The notes below the pieces were generated by a model. The model did no database searches. It worked only from the letters and a program-made list of their open reading frames with translations, and had not been told where the DNA came from. A DNA stretch of 64,000 nt, from assembly GCF_008642375.1 (NCBI RefSeq), contig NZ_CP029194.1, forward strand, positions 5,945,001 through 6,009,000, in the 5' to 3' direction. Of the stretch, positions 35,852-44,965 are shown piece by piece. The first letter of the stretch is position 1; every line of letters begins with the position of its first letter. The stretch comes from Streptomyces venezuelae (GTDB lineage: Bacteria; Actinomycetota; Actinomycetes; Streptomycetales; Streptomycetaceae). Both the position numbers and the translations under genes were made by a program.

Positions 35852-35898
35852 GGTGATGCGCCGGACAGCGGGGCGCAGCAAGACCGAGGGAAGATCAT

Positions 35899-36444
35899 TT
35901 GAGGGCGGACGACGCCACTCTGCAGCACGCGGTGGAACGTGCGCAGAACGGTGACGACGAGGCGTTCGCCGACGCGTACCGGATCGTGCAGCCCGGACTC
36001 CTGGGATATCTGAGAGGACTGGTCGGCGACTCCGCCGAGGACGTGGCCTCCGACGCGTGGCTCGAGATAGCCCGCGACCTGGGGCGGTTCCGCGGAGACG
36101 GCGCGGGGTTCCGCGGCTGGACCGCGACCATCGCCCGCCACCGCGCGCTGGACCATCTGCGCCGTCTGCGCTCCCGGCCGCGTACGGCCCCCTTCGAGCA
36201 GGAGATCCTCGACCTGCCCTCACCACGGGAGACGGCGGGCGAGGCTCTGGAGGCGATGTCCACCGCCGAGGCCCTGGCCCTGGTCGCCGGGCTCCCACGG
36301 GACCAGGCCGAGGCGGTGCTGCTGCGGGTGGTCGTCGGACTGGACGGACCCGCGGCGGCGCGGGTGCTGGGCAAGCGGGTGGGAGCGGTACGCTCCGCCG
36401 CGCACCGCGGGCTGCGGCGGCTCGCGAAGGAGATGCTGGGATGA
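35899..36444 (+). CDS. ECF-type RNA polymerase sigma factor
   Basis: The product has 181 residues from TTG 35899, with GAGGGAA eight bases upstream. Region 2 is visible as DEAFADAYRIVQPGLLGYLR and AEDVASDAWLEIARDLGRFR with GFRGWTATIARHRALDHLRR. Region 4 follows (AEALALVAGLPRDQAEAVLL, then GPAAARVLGKRVGAVRSAAH). Such factors direct polymerase to a small stress or envelope regulon. The next gene overlaps by four bases and encodes a membrane protein that probably holds the factor inactive. Confidence 0.88.
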   Translation: MRADDATLQHAVERAQNGDDEAFADAYRIVQPGLLGYLRGLVGDSAEDVASDAWLEIARDLGRFRGDGAGFRGWTATIARHRALDHLRRLRSRPRTAPFEQEILDLPSPRETAGEALEAMSTAEALALVAGLPRDQAEAVLLRVVVGLDGPAAARVLGKRVGAVRSAAHRGLRRLAKEMLG

Positions 36445-37214
36445 CCGGGCTGACGGGGACGAGCGGGATGAGAGGTGAAGGCGGCATGCGGGAACACGAC
36501 GACGTCGAGGCAGCACTGGCCGCTGCCCTGCGCCCCAGTGGCGTGGACGATGCCTCGGCCCAGGAGGCCGTCGCCGCGTTCCGCGCCGCCCGCGACACGG
36601 GCCTGCACGGGTCCCGGCGCACCCGACGTCGCGAGGACTGGCGTCCCGTACCGGAACGGGGCACGGGCCGCCCGCTGAGAACCGCGCTCGCGGCCCTCGC
36701 CGCGAGCCTGACCCTGGGCGGCGTGGCGTTCGCCGCGGCGGCGTCGCACGACTCCTTCGACGAGCCCGAGGTCCGCGTACCCGAACCCCGCAGCAGTACG
36801 ACTGCTCCGGCGCCGTCACGGGAGCCCGCGAGCCCCGCGTCCGCGTCCCCGGCCCCGAGCTCACCGGCCCTTGAAGGAGCCCCCGCCACGCCCCGCGTCT
36901 CCGGCGATCCGGCCCGGTCGCCCCGGTCGAGCGAGGCCTTCTGCCGTACGTACGAGAAGTCCCTGGACAAGGACAAGGGTGAAGACAAGGGCAAGGCCGT
37001 GGCATTGGCGGCGGCAGCCCGGGAGCGTCTGATCGCCGCGGCCGACGGCAAGGATGTCGCGACCTACTGCGACTCCCTCCTGGCGTCAGCAGAGCCGCAC
37101 CCGGCCGGCGGGAACGGAGCCCCCGCCAAGAGCCCCCTCGACACCCGCCCGAAGCCCGAAGCGGGTCATTCGGTCCACCATCCCCCCGCGCCCGTCGTCC
37201 GCCAGGGGAGATGA
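36441..37214 (+). CDS. Membrane protein coupled to sigma factor, possible anti-sigma
   Basis: ATG 36441 overlaps the sigma factor stop (ATGA). The product has 257 residues: a short cytoplasmic helical domain (DDVEAALAAALRPSGVDDAS), one membrane segment at about residues 77-98 (LAALAASLTLGGVAFAAAAS) and a Pro/Ser/Ala-rich outside part with a small C-terminal domain (SEAFCRTYEKSLDKDKGE, ATYCDSLL). It lacks the HxxxCxxC zinc motif of common anti-sigma proteins, so the anti-sigma role rests only on gene order and topology. Confidence 0.65.
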   Translation: MTGLTGTSGMRGEGGMREHDDVEAALAAALRPSGVDDASAQEAVAAFRAARDTGLHGSRRTRRREDWRPVPERGTGRPLRTALAALAASLTLGGVAFAAAASHDSFDEPEVRVPEPRSSTTAPAPSREPASPASASPAPSSPALEGAPATPRVSGDPARSPRSSEAFCRTYEKSLDKDKGEDKGKAVALAAAARERLIAAADGKDVATYCDSLLASAEPHPAGGNGAPAKSPLDTRPKPEAGHSVHHPPAPVVRQGR

Positions 37215-37224
37215 GGCGGACGGC

Positions 37225-37905
37225 TCAGCCCGTGAGTTCGTACAGGCTCCTGCCGACCAGCCACAGGCCCAGGAGGAGGCAGACGAGGACGATCGCCTGG
37301 TCCTTGTGGCGGGACATCCAGGAGCGCAGGCGTATCAGGTCGCGCTGCGCCTTCTCGGGCGCGAACACCATGTAGAGCTCCATCGCCAGCAGCGTGGAGG
37401 TGGCCAGGAGGCAGAAGCCGAGGAGGGCCAGGAAGGAGGACGCGTGGGAGAGGTCGGCCTTCACCACGGTGGTGGCCGCGGCGCTCACCATGCCCCAGGG
37501 CTGCAGGAGGACGGCGAGTCCGGCCGCCGACCATGCCGAGGGCCGGTTCATGCGGGACTTCATCGACTCCCCGGCGTCGTCCTCGGCGGACCCGGGCGGG
37601 GAGCCGGCCGCGGCGGCCGCGCGGCGGCGGCGCCGTCGGTGTTCGCCGTACCCGATCAGGCCCAGGCCGATGACCAGCATGGCCACGAGGCCCACGAACG
37701 AGGGCGGAGAGCGGGGCGCGGGCGGCTGTCCGCCCGTGAACAGCAGGACCATGGCGATCACGGCCACCAGGCAGGCGAGCCAGGCGAGGATGAAGGCCAG
37801 ACCCTTGTACACCCCCCGGGGCGCGGACACGACCAGTACGAAGGCCATCCCCGGCAGCGGGTAGAGCGTGATGGCCAGGCCGATGACGACCAGGTCGAGG
37901 ACCAT
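37225..37905 (-). CDS. GAP/Sap-type membrane protein
   Basis: The product has 226 residues with six membrane segments, for example LVVIGLAITLYPLPGMAFVL, GLAFILAWLACLVAVIAMVL and FLALLGFCLLATSTLLAMEL. The layout of three helices, a charged loop (GEHRRRRRR) and three helices, with the P-L-P opening, fits the GAP family related to the mycobacterial sulfolipid-1-addressing protein. These proteins may export lipids or small molecules. The gene runs tail to tail with the sigma factor operon. Confidence 0.75.
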   Translation of the reverse strand: MVLDLVVIGLAITLYPLPGMAFVLVVSAPRGVYKGLAFILAWLACLVAVIAMVLLFTGGQPPAPRSPPSFVGLVAMLVIGLGLIGYGEHRRRRRRAAAAAGSPPGSAEDDAGESMKSRMNRPSAWSAAGLAVLLQPWGMVSAAATTVVKADLSHASSFLALLGFCLLATSTLLAMELYMVFAPEKAQRDLIRLRSWMSRHKDQAIVLVCLLLGLWLVGRSLYELTG

Positions 37906-37923
37906 GTACCCGCGCCCCGCGCG

Positions 37924-38340
37924 TCAGCCGGCGAGGACCTTGGCCTTGGCCTGGGCGAACTCGGCTTCCGTGATCGCGCCGCGGTCCTTCAGTTCGGCGA
38001 GCCTGGCCAGTTCCTCCGCGTGGCCGCCGCCCGTCCCGGCGGTCTCGCGCACGTAGGAGCGGAACTGCTCCTCGTTCTGGCGGACCCGGGTCAGCTCGCG
38101 TTCGCCCATGCTCTTCCCCCGGGCGATCAGGTAGACGAACACGCCCAGGAACGGCAGCAGGATGACGAACGCGGTCCACCCGGCCTTGGCCCAGCCGCCC
38201 AGCTCGTCGTCGCGGAAGATGTCGCCGATGATGCGGAACAGCAGCATGAACCAGAGGATCCAGAGGAAGATCATCAACATGGTCCAGAACATGTTGAGCA
38301 GCGGGTAGTCCACTGCCAGGTTCACCATCGAATCCTTCAT
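37924..38340 (-). CDS. PLDc_N and SHOCT domain membrane protein
   Basis: The product has 138 residues. Two membrane helices (MFWTMLMIFLWILWFMLLFR and AGWTAFVILLPFLGVFVYLI) form a phospholipase-D-N-type anchor. The C-terminus is a SHOCT helix pair: EELARLAELKDRGAITEAEF followed by AQAKAKVL. SHOCT modules are short oligomerisation elements, and such proteins are small membrane components of unknown role. It precedes the GAP-type gene by 18 bases, so the two likely share an operon. Confidence 0.83.
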   Translation of the reverse strand: MKDSMVNLAVDYPLLNMFWTMLMIFLWILWFMLLFRIIGDIFRDDELGGWAKAGWTAFVILLPFLGVFVYLIARGKSMGERELTRVRQNEEQFRSYVRETAGTGGGHAEELARLAELKDRGAITEAEFAQAKAKVLAG

Positions 38341-38457
38341 GGCCGATCTCCTGCCGGTCGTGGCGGACCACGGCTGTCCGGTTCGGAAGCCTTGATCCGG
38401 TGGGACGAACTACCTTCAGAGTGCGCTGTGGCGGGGCCCGCCGCACTCCGGACGGCC

Positions 38458-39894
38458 TCAGGGTGTCGGCAGCTCCTCCGCGGGCAGCCGGCCCACGCGT
38501 ACGGCGTCGAGCAGGGCCTGGTGGTCGCGTTCGTTCTGGTCGGCGTAGGCCTCCGCGAACGTGGCGAGCGCGCGGTCGAAGGAGTCGCCGCTGCCCAGGT
38601 ACGCGGCGATCGCGATCCGGTCGCCGGACCGGGCGTGCGCGCGTGCCAGCGTGACCCCGCACAGGTCGCCGAAGGCCTCCATGTCCTTGGGCCGCATCCG
38701 CTCCGGCATCGCGATGCCCTTCCAGTCGCGCAACTGGCGTACGTAGAAGTCGCGGCGCCTGCCGTCGATCCCGTCCACGCGCTCCCAGCCGAGGAAGATG
38801 TCGCTGGTGGCCTGCATCAGCCGCTGGCCGGAGACCACGCGCTCACCCTGGTTGCGGTACGCGCTCGCGCCGACGAACGGGGCGAGCACCGAGGTGTCCG
38901 CCTCCTTGGCCTGGAGGAAGAGCGGGTCCTCGTCGTCCCGGCCGAGCAGCAGGAAGATCCAGCAGCGGGTGCCGACGCTGCCGACTCCCACCACCTTGCG
39001 GGCGACGTCCGCCAGCCGGTAGCTCGACAGGAGCGTGCGCCGGTCGGACTGCAGCGTGGCGCCGTACCGCCTCACCAGGTCGCGGAACTGTTCTTCGAGG
39101 GCGTTGCGCTCGAATTCCGGCATCAGATCGCCCGCGGGGACGAGCAGCGGGGGGTCCGCCGCGATCACGGGCCGGCCGTCGACCGTCTCGGTGAGCCTGT
39201 CGAAGGCCTGCAGGCTGTCGCGGGTGCGGGCCTTCGCCATGGCGCGGGCCAGCTTCTTCCGTCCGCGCTTGTGGAGTTGGTCCGTGGCCAGGGACTCCAG
39301 GCGGTCCGCGTCGATCTTCGCGTACCAGACGTCGATGGTGCGCATGTCCGCGAGGCGGATCATCGCCTCGCGGTACGCGCGGACCGTGCGCCTGACGATG
39401 CGGGCGCGCTCGGCGTCGTCGAAGCCGTTCGCCCGGGCGGCGATGACGAGGCTCGCCGAAAGCCGCTTGACGTCCCACTCCCAGGGGCCGGGGAGCGTCT
39501 CGTCGAAGTCGTTGATGTCGAACATCAGCCGCCGCTCCGGTGAGGCGAGGAGGCGGAAGTTCAGCATGTGCGCGTCTCCGCACAGTTGGGCCGTGAGGCC
39601 CGAGCGGGGAGTGCCGGCCAGGTCGGAGGCCATGATCGCCGCGGCGCCGCGGTAGAAGCGGAACGGGGACTCCGTCATCCGGCCGTAGCGGATCGGTACG
39701 AGCTCGGGGACCCGGGCCGACGACTGCGCCTCCAGGATCGTCAGCGGGTCGGGTCTGTCGGCGGACGGCCCGTACTCGGCGTGGCTCGAGCGCGGCGCGC
39801 GGCGCCGGGCCTTCCTGCCGAGCGCCGCGCGCTCCTTCGGCGTGGCATGGCGCGCCGCTGGCTTCGCCGTGGTCGCCTTCCTGTTCCGGGGCAT
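38458..39894 (-). CDS. DUF2252 family protein
   Basis: The product has 478 residues from ATG 39894, with GAAGGAG six bases upstream. After a basic N-terminal tail it shows the family's signatures: VPIRYGRMTESPFRFYRGAA, CGDAHMLNFRLLASPERRL, FDINDFDETLPGPWEWDVKR and the later GQRLMQATSDIFLGW. CGDAH and FDINDFD resemble the catalytic loop and metal site of kinase-fold (APH-like) enzymes, so a small-molecule kinase role is possible. No substrate is known. Confidence 0.9.
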   Translation of the reverse strand: MPRNRKATTAKPAARHATPKERAALGRKARRRAPRSSHAEYGPSADRPDPLTILEAQSSARVPELVPIRYGRMTESPFRFYRGAAAIMASDLAGTPRSGLTAQLCGDAHMLNFRLLASPERRLMFDINDFDETLPGPWEWDVKRLSASLVIAARANGFDDAERARIVRRTVRAYREAMIRLADMRTIDVWYAKIDADRLESLATDQLHKRGRKKLARAMAKARTRDSLQAFDRLTETVDGRPVIAADPPLLVPAGDLMPEFERNALEEQFRDLVRRYGATLQSDRRTLLSSYRLADVARKVVGVGSVGTRCWIFLLLGRDDEDPLFLQAKEADTSVLAPFVGASAYRNQGERVVSGQRLMQATSDIFLGWERVDGIDGRRRDFYVRQLRDWKGIAMPERMRPKDMEAFGDLCGVTLARAHARSGDRIAIAAYLGSGDSFDRALATFAEAYADQNERDHQALLDAVRVGRLPAEELPTP

Positions 39895-40013
39895 CGGTAC
39901 TCCTTCTGCCAGGTCTTCGTGCCGGCCGTGCCGTGGGAGTGCCCGGCGCGAGGGCCGGAGGTCCGTGGCCGCTCCGGTGGGGGTCGCGCCGGGCATCGGT
40001 GTCGGGGGAGGTC

Positions 40014-40070
40014 TGGTGGTTGGTGCTTGGTGCTTGGTGCTTGGGGCTTGGGGCTTGGGGTTGAGGCCCG
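40014..40070. repeat. Short tandem repeat (TTGGTGC/TTGGGGC)
   Basis: Seven-base units GGTTGGT, GCTTGGT, GCTTGGT, GCTTGGG, GCTTGGG, GCTTGGG follow one another. It lies in the 190-base gap upstream of the DUF2252 gene, probably in its promoter region. Confidence 0.75.
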
Positions 40071-40085
40071 TTCTCGGGCCCCAGC

Positions 40086-40412
40086 TCAGTCCGGGGACTC
40101 GATCTCGGCGTCCGCGACGGCGATGGCGATGCCGAGCGCCGCGGAGATGTTGCCCGCCGCGGTCATGACGCGGGCGGTGCCCACGATCGGTGCGATGGCG
40201 ACCAGGACGTCCTGCACCTGTTCCGCGGTCATGCCGACCTCGACGGCGAGTTCGATGTGGGCCGCGTAGGAGATCGGCGGGGCGTCCGAGGCGGCGAGGG
40301 CCGCGATCCGCGCGATCATGAGCATGTCCGGAGCCAGGCCGCAGCGCTCGATCGAGTCGACCGTCATGGCGGCGAGGGTGTCCAGGACAGGGGTTTCCGA
40401 AGCAGTGGCCAT
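40086..40412 (-). CDS. Carboxymuconolactone decarboxylase-like protein
   Basis: The product has 108 residues, close to the family's usual size. It is all-helical: RCGLAPDMLMIARIAALAAS, then AAHIELAVEVGMTAEQVQDV and LVAIAPIVGTARVMTAAGNI. This fits the CMD fold of alkylhydroperoxidase-D-like proteins. The CxxC and His of the redox-active members are absent, so peroxidase activity is unlikely. It stands alone between DUF2252 and a small membrane protein gene. Confidence 0.8.
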   Translation of the reverse strand: MATASETPVLDTLAAMTVDSIERCGLAPDMLMIARIAALAASDAPPISYAAHIELAVEVGMTAEQVQDVLVAIAPIVGTARVMTAAGNISAALGIAIAVADAEIESPD

Positions 40413-40445
40413 GTCGTGTGCCCTCCTGTGTGCTGTCGGGCGCCG

Positions 40446-40886
40446 TCAGTCGTGCGACCAGCTGGCACACAGCGCCCAGATGATGAAGACGTCGATCGCC
40501 AGGAGCGTGAGCGCCCACCACGGCTGGTACGGCAGCCAGAGGAAGTTGGCGACCGCACTGAGGCCGGCCAGGGTGATGCCTCCCGCCCGCGCCCAGTCCG
40601 CGCCCTTGAAGAGGCCCACCGCGAGCAGCACGATGATGACCCCGAGCACCAGGTGGATCCAGCCCCAGGCCGTCAGGTCGAACTCGAAGACGTAATCGCC
40701 GACGCGGGCGTACACGTCGTCGTTGGCGATGGCCGTGATGCCCTGGAGGATGCCCAGGACGCCGGCGAGGGACAGCAGTACCGCGGCGAGTACGGTGCCT
40801 CCGCCCGCGAGGCCGCCGCCGGACCGGTGTTCCCTGCCCGGCGCGGGGCCCGCGCCTCTCTGTCCCGGGGGTGTGTGCTGGCTCAT
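40446..40886 (-). CDS. DUF7144-like four-helix membrane protein
   Basis: The product has 146 residues from ATG 40886. A Gly/Pro-rich cytoplasmic tail is followed by four membrane helices: LAAVLLSLAGVLGILQGITA, GWIHLVLGVIIVLLAVGLF, GITLAGLSAVANFLWLPYQP and ALTLLAIDVFIIWALC. The motif GWIHLVLG and the PYxPWW turn are shared by a large actinobacterial family of small membrane proteins with no known function. Confidence 0.8.
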   Translation of the reverse strand: MSQHTPPGQRGAGPAPGREHRSGGGLAGGGTVLAAVLLSLAGVLGILQGITAIANDDVYARVGDYVFEFDLTAWGWIHLVLGVIIVLLAVGLFKGADWARAGGITLAGLSAVANFLWLPYQPWWALTLLAIDVFIIWALCASWSHD

Positions 40887-41194
40887 GGACGTCACCTCGC
40901 AGCTTGCGATCCGGTCCCGGGCATCCCTTGGGCCGCTGATCCGCGCCTGCCTTCCCGGACTACCGGGCCAAGGTCCCGTTCCTTCGAGTATCACGGTCGC
41001 CGGGGCGCTCCGCCTGACGGAGGCGTGCCCCCTGGCGTCCCTTGGCGTCACCCCTGCCCGCGGTCGGCCCCCGCACTGCCCGCGGGCGGCACCCACCCTC
41101 GGCGGAGCAACCCGGAGTGCGGTGGTGTCCACCGTGCGTACCTAATGGGGTGCAGGCAGTTTTCGTCACGTCTCCACATCCGTCCGGGAGTGTC
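40887..41194. other. Divergent intergenic region, 308 bases
   Basis: Promoters for the left-going small membrane protein gene and the right-going integral membrane protein gene should lie here. I see no repeat, palindrome or small gene with good codon bias. Confidence 0.5.
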
Positions 41195-42535
41195 ATGAGC
41201 ACACCGCCTGAGCCGCCGCAGCCTCCCCGCCCGCCCGAGCCGCCCGACGTCGCTCCCGACGCGCCGCCGCCGGGCCGGAAGGGCTCACGTGCCGGACGGA
41301 TCGCGGCGAGCACCGTCTCGGCCGTTCTGATCACGCTCACCTGCATTCTCGTTCCGGTGTCCCTGATCACCGTCTGGGTGCACGACATCGTCCTCGACTC
41401 CGATCGGTACGTGTCGACGGTCGCCCCGCTCGCGTCGGACCCGGCGATCGAGGCGGCGGCCGTCAGCCGGATCGCCCAGGCCGCCGACGCCAGGGTCGAC
41501 GGTGAGCAGGTCACGTCCGACATCGCGGCCTGGCTGGAGTCCCAGGGGCTGCCGCCCCGGGTCGGCACCGCCATCAAATCGCTGGGACCGCAGCTGGATT
41601 CGGCGGTCGACCAGGCCGTCACCAAGGTGGCGACCCGCTTCGTCGAGAGCGACCGGTTCGAGGCCGTCTGGACCGGGGCCAACCGGGTCGCCCACTCGGC
41701 GGTGGTGCACGCGCTGACCGGTGAGGGCCGCGGCTCCGTGGAGGTCAGCGGCGGCACGGTCACCCTCGACGTGGGAGCCGCCGTCGAGGAGGTGAAGAAG
41801 GACCTCGTGGACGCCGGGCTCTCCCCGGCGGAGAAGATCCCCGAGGTCGACAAGCAGATGGTGCTCTTCCAGTCCGACAAGCTGGAGAAGATCAGGGACC
41901 TGGCCCACCTGCTCGACGTCATCGGCAACTGGCTGCCCGTCCTCACGGTGGTGCTCGGCGCCGTCGGGGTGCTGCTCGCCCGCCGCCGCCGGCGGGCCCT
42001 GGTGACCACGGCCCTCGGGGCGGCCGCCGCCTGCCTGGTGTTCGCCATCGGCCTGGTGATCGCCCGCCGCTACTACCTCGACCACCTTCCCGAGCAGGTG
42101 CAGTCGCCGGCCGCCGCCGCGGCGATCTTCGACACGCTCCTCCGCTTCCTGCGCGTCAGCATGCGCACAGCGATCGTCCTCGGGATCCTGGTGGCCCTCG
42201 GCGCCTACCTCTCCGGTTCCGGCCGCCTGCCGCGTGCCGTGCAGGGCGCGGCCGAGCGCGCGGCCGACTCCGCCGCCGCCTGGGGCGACGGCCACGGAGT
42301 GCGCGCCGGGAAGGCGGGCGCCTGGGTGGACACGTACCGCCGCTGGCTGACCATCGGGGTGCTGCTCGTCCTGGCGCTGGTCTTCGCCCTCTGGAACCAC
42401 CCGACGGTGCTCACCGTCCTGCTGCTGGTGCTCATCCTTCTCGTCGTCCTCGCCGTGCTCGCGCTGCTGGCGGCCAGCGGACGCGTGCGCCACGACAAGG
42501 CCGACGAGGCCGAAGGGGTGACGTCGAAGGGATGA
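41195..42535 (+). CDS. Integral membrane protein with large extracytoplasmic domain
   Basis: The product has 446 residues from ATG 41195. A Pro-rich cytoplasmic N-terminus precedes a first membrane helix (TVSAVLITLTCILVPVSLIT). A soluble domain of about 150 residues follows (RYVSTVAPLASDPAIEAAA, TAIKSLGPQLDSAVDQAVTK). Four or five further helices come after residue 245, the last two very hydrophobic (IGVLLVLALVFALWNH and VLTVLLLVLILLVVLAVLAL). The family is common in Streptomyces and unnamed. A hairpin terminator follows. Confidence 0.78.
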   Translation: MSTPPEPPQPPRPPEPPDVAPDAPPPGRKGSRAGRIAASTVSAVLITLTCILVPVSLITVWVHDIVLDSDRYVSTVAPLASDPAIEAAAVSRIAQAADARVDGEQVTSDIAAWLESQGLPPRVGTAIKSLGPQLDSAVDQAVTKVATRFVESDRFEAVWTGANRVAHSAVVHALTGEGRGSVEVSGGTVTLDVGAAVEEVKKDLVDAGLSPAEKIPEVDKQMVLFQSDKLEKIRDLAHLLDVIGNWLPVLTVVLGAVGVLLARRRRRALVTTALGAAAACLVFAIGLVIARRYYLDHLPEQVQSPAAAAAIFDTLLRFLRVSMRTAIVLGILVALGAYLSGSGRLPRAVQGAAERAADSAAAWGDGHGVRAGKAGAWVDTYRRWLTIGVLLVLALVFALWNHPTVLTVLLLVLILLVVLAVLALLAASGRVRHDKADEAEGVTSKG

Positions 42536-42549
42536 GCCGGCCCACCCCG

Positions 42550-42578
42550 CCCGCCCGCCGGTCCGGCCGGCGGGCGGG
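42550..42578. terminator. GC-rich hairpin between convergent genes
   Basis: CCCGCCCGCCGG (42550-42561) pairs with CCGGCGGGCGGG (42567-42578) around TCCGG. It lies between the right-going membrane protein gene and the left-going phospholipase gene and can terminate both. Confidence 0.8.
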
Positions 42579-42590
42579 GTCGCGTCCGGG

Positions 42591-44648
42591 TCAGTAGGTC
42601 AGGATGCCCGGGTCCGTGACGCCCGCGGCGCCCGTCTCCACGTGCCCCGCGAGGCGCCGGAGGTAGTCGGCGGACGTGTTCGAGGTGATCGTCACGTCGT
42701 ACCAGGCGCGGCTGGAGGTCAGGTCGACCGTGTGGGTGACCGTGGCGCCGCGCGGGACGACGACCGTCGCGGGGCCGCCCGCGTAGGCGTGGGTGACGGT
42801 GAGGCGGGCCTCGGCCGTCCCCGCGTTGGTGAAGGTGAGGTCCAGGTTGCCCGTGGTGGGGTTGTGGCGGGCGGTGACCTCGGGGACGGCCGTCTTGCCG
42901 GGGGAGCGGAAGTGGCGGAGGAAGCCGTTCGGGCCGTGGACCGTGAGGTCGGTGAGGCCCTTGGAGTACTTGGTGTTCCAGGTGTCCGAGAGGGACTTGC
43001 CGGCCTCCGTCGTGTACGTCCAGGGGGCGTCCGTGCGGTTGGCCGAGGTCACGTAGAACTGGGCGCCCGCCGAGGGGCCGCTGCCGAAGGACAGGCGGTA
43101 CGTGCCGGCCGCGATGTCGGCGGCGCCGTCCACGTACGGGGCGTACTTCAGCGGGCGGGTGGGCTTGGCGCCCGGCTCCTGGCGGGGCATGGTGCCCGTG
43201 GCCGGGGCGGTGGCCAGGAAGTCGGGGTGGCGGTTCCGGTCCGGCGGGTAGTAGCCGGCGGTCGGCGGGAGCGGGGCAGGCTGGGTGTTCGTCCGGGTGA
43301 AGTCGAAGGCCGAGGTCAGGTCGCCGCAGACCGCTCGCCGCCACGGGGAGATCTGGGGCTCCTGCACCCCGAAGCGGCTCTCCATGAACCGGATCACCGA
43401 GGTGTGGTCGAAGGTCTCGGAGCAGGTGTAGCCGCCGGTGGACCAGGGCGAGACGACGATCATCGGGACGCGCGGGCCGAGGCCGTAGGGGCCGGCCACG
43501 TATCCCGTCTTCCCGGGGAAGTGGTCCAGGGCCGTCGGGGTGGTCGACAGACCCTGGGACGCCGAGGCCGGGACGTACGGCGGGACGACGTGGTCGAAGA
43601 AGCCGTCGTTCTCGTCGTACGTGATGAACAGGGCCGTACGCGCCCACACGTCCGGGTTCGAGGTCAGCGCGTCCAGGACCTGGGCGATGTACCAGGCCCC
43701 GTAGTTGGACGGCCAGTTGGAGTGCTCCGAGAAGGCCTCGGGGGCCGCGATCCAGGAGACCTTGGGCAGTCGGCCGGCCTGGACGTCGGCGCGGAGGTCG
43801 GCGAGGTAGGTGTCGCCGTTCTTGACGCTCGTCCCCGTGCGGGCCTTGTCGTACAGGGGGTTGCCGGGCTGGGCGTTCCGGTAGGTGTTGAAGTAGAGGA
43901 GCGAGTTGTCGCCGTAGTTGCCGCGGTACGCGTCGTTGATCCAGCCCCACGAGCCGGCGGCGTTCAGGCCGTCACCCGTGTCCTGGTAGACCTTCCAGGA
44001 GATCCCGGCCGCCTCCAGGCGCTCGGGGTACGTCTTCCAGCCGTAGCCCGCCTCGGCGTTGTTGAGGACCGGGCCGCCGCCCGTGCCGTCGTTGCCGGTG
44101 TGGCCGGTCCACAGGTAGTAGCGGTTCGGGTCGGTGGAGCCGATGAACGAACAGTGGTAGGCGTCGCAGATCGTGAACGCGTCGGCCAGCGCGTAGTGGA
44201 AGGGGATGTCCTCACGGGTGAGGTACGCCATCGTGGCCTTGGTCTTCGCCGGTATCCACTGGTCGTACTTGCCCTTGTTGAAGGCCTTCTGGCCGCCCGC
44301 CCAGTCGTGGTTGAGACCCTGGAGGAACTCCATGCCGAGCTTGGCGCTCTCCGGCCGGAAGGGCAGGGTGACCTTCGTGCCGTCCGCCTGGTTCCAGACC
44401 GACTTCCCGCTCGGCAGCGTCACGGGGCGCGGGTCGCCGAAGCCGCGCACGCCCTTCATGGCCCCGAAGTAGTGGTCGAAGGAACGGTTCTCCTGCATCA
44501 GGACGACGATGTGCTCGACGTCCTGGATCGTGCCGGTCGAGCCCTGCGCCGGGATCGCGGCGGCGCGGGCGATGCTCTCGGAGAGCAGGGTGAACGCGGC
44601 GGCACCGCCGGTCAGCTGGAGGAACCGGCGGCGATCGATGTCGGTCAT
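42591..44648 (-). CDS. Phospholipase C, phosphocholine-specific type, Tat-exported
   Basis: The product has 685 residues from ATG 44648. It starts with a Tat signal (DRRRFLQLTGGAAAFTLL). The phosphoesterase domain shows IVVLMQENRSFDHYFG, DAYHCSFIGSTDPNRYYLW, TYDENDGFFDHVVPP and GPRVPMIVVSPW, all hallmarks of the PlcC/phosphatase superfamily that binds metal through Asp, Glu and His. Two small beta domains follow at the C-terminus, typical of the phosphocholine-specific enzymes. It is secreted and hydrolyses phospholipids, releasing phosphate-bearing head groups, and such genes are often induced by phosphate limitation. A C-rich tandem repeat lies upstream. Confidence 0.92.
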   Translation of the reverse strand: MTDIDRRRFLQLTGGAAAFTLLSESIARAAAIPAQGSTGTIQDVEHIVVLMQENRSFDHYFGAMKGVRGFGDPRPVTLPSGKSVWNQADGTKVTLPFRPESAKLGMEFLQGLNHDWAGGQKAFNKGKYDQWIPAKTKATMAYLTREDIPFHYALADAFTICDAYHCSFIGSTDPNRYYLWTGHTGNDGTGGGPVLNNAEAGYGWKTYPERLEAAGISWKVYQDTGDGLNAAGSWGWINDAYRGNYGDNSLLYFNTYRNAQPGNPLYDKARTGTSVKNGDTYLADLRADVQAGRLPKVSWIAAPEAFSEHSNWPSNYGAWYIAQVLDALTSNPDVWARTALFITYDENDGFFDHVVPPYVPASASQGLSTTPTALDHFPGKTGYVAGPYGLGPRVPMIVVSPWSTGGYTCSETFDHTSVIRFMESRFGVQEPQISPWRRAVCGDLTSAFDFTRTNTQPAPLPPTAGYYPPDRNRHPDFLATAPATGTMPRQEPGAKPTRPLKYAPYVDGAADIAAGTYRLSFGSGPSAGAQFYVTSANRTDAPWTYTTEAGKSLSDTWNTKYSKGLTDLTVHGPNGFLRHFRSPGKTAVPEVTARHNPTTGNLDLTFTNAGTAEARLTVTHAYAGGPATVVVPRGATVTHTVDLTSSRAWYDVTITSNTSADYLRRLAGHVETGAAGVTDPGILTY

Positions 44649-44847
44649 GGGGGAGTTCTCCTCGGGAGTGCGTGCGGTCGGTGGGGGTGCGGGTGCGCGC
44701 GCGGCCGGCCGGGCCTGCGTACGGGCGCCCCAAGGAGAGCGCCCGCGACCCACGTCCGGAAGGCCGCCTCATGGCTGCCCGCCGTACGGTGGGCGAACAC
44801 ACACCGACCGCAGCCGATTGGCAGGTCCCTGGCCGGCGGATCCCTTG

Positions 44848-44965
44848 CCGTCAGCCCCCCTGCCGTCAGCCCCCCCTGTGGTCAGGCCCCCCCGTCTGGC
44901 CCCTTGCCGTCCGCCCCCCCTTGCCGTCCGCCCCCCCTTGCCGTCCGGCCCCCCTTGTCGTCAGG
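44848..44965. repeat. C-rich degenerate tandem repeat
   Basis: About seven copies of a unit like CTTGCCGTCxGCCCCCC (16-18 bases) fill the gap upstream of the phospholipase gene and touch the end of the HEXXH gene. The best copies are consecutive at about 44915-44960. The remaining 200 bases of the gap (44649-44847) show no gene and presumably hold the phospholipase promoter. Confidence 0.8.

Noticed and set aside
37054..39543. Plus-strand open frame of 829 codons
   Set aside because: Antisense to the GAP-type, SHOCT and DUF2252 genes.
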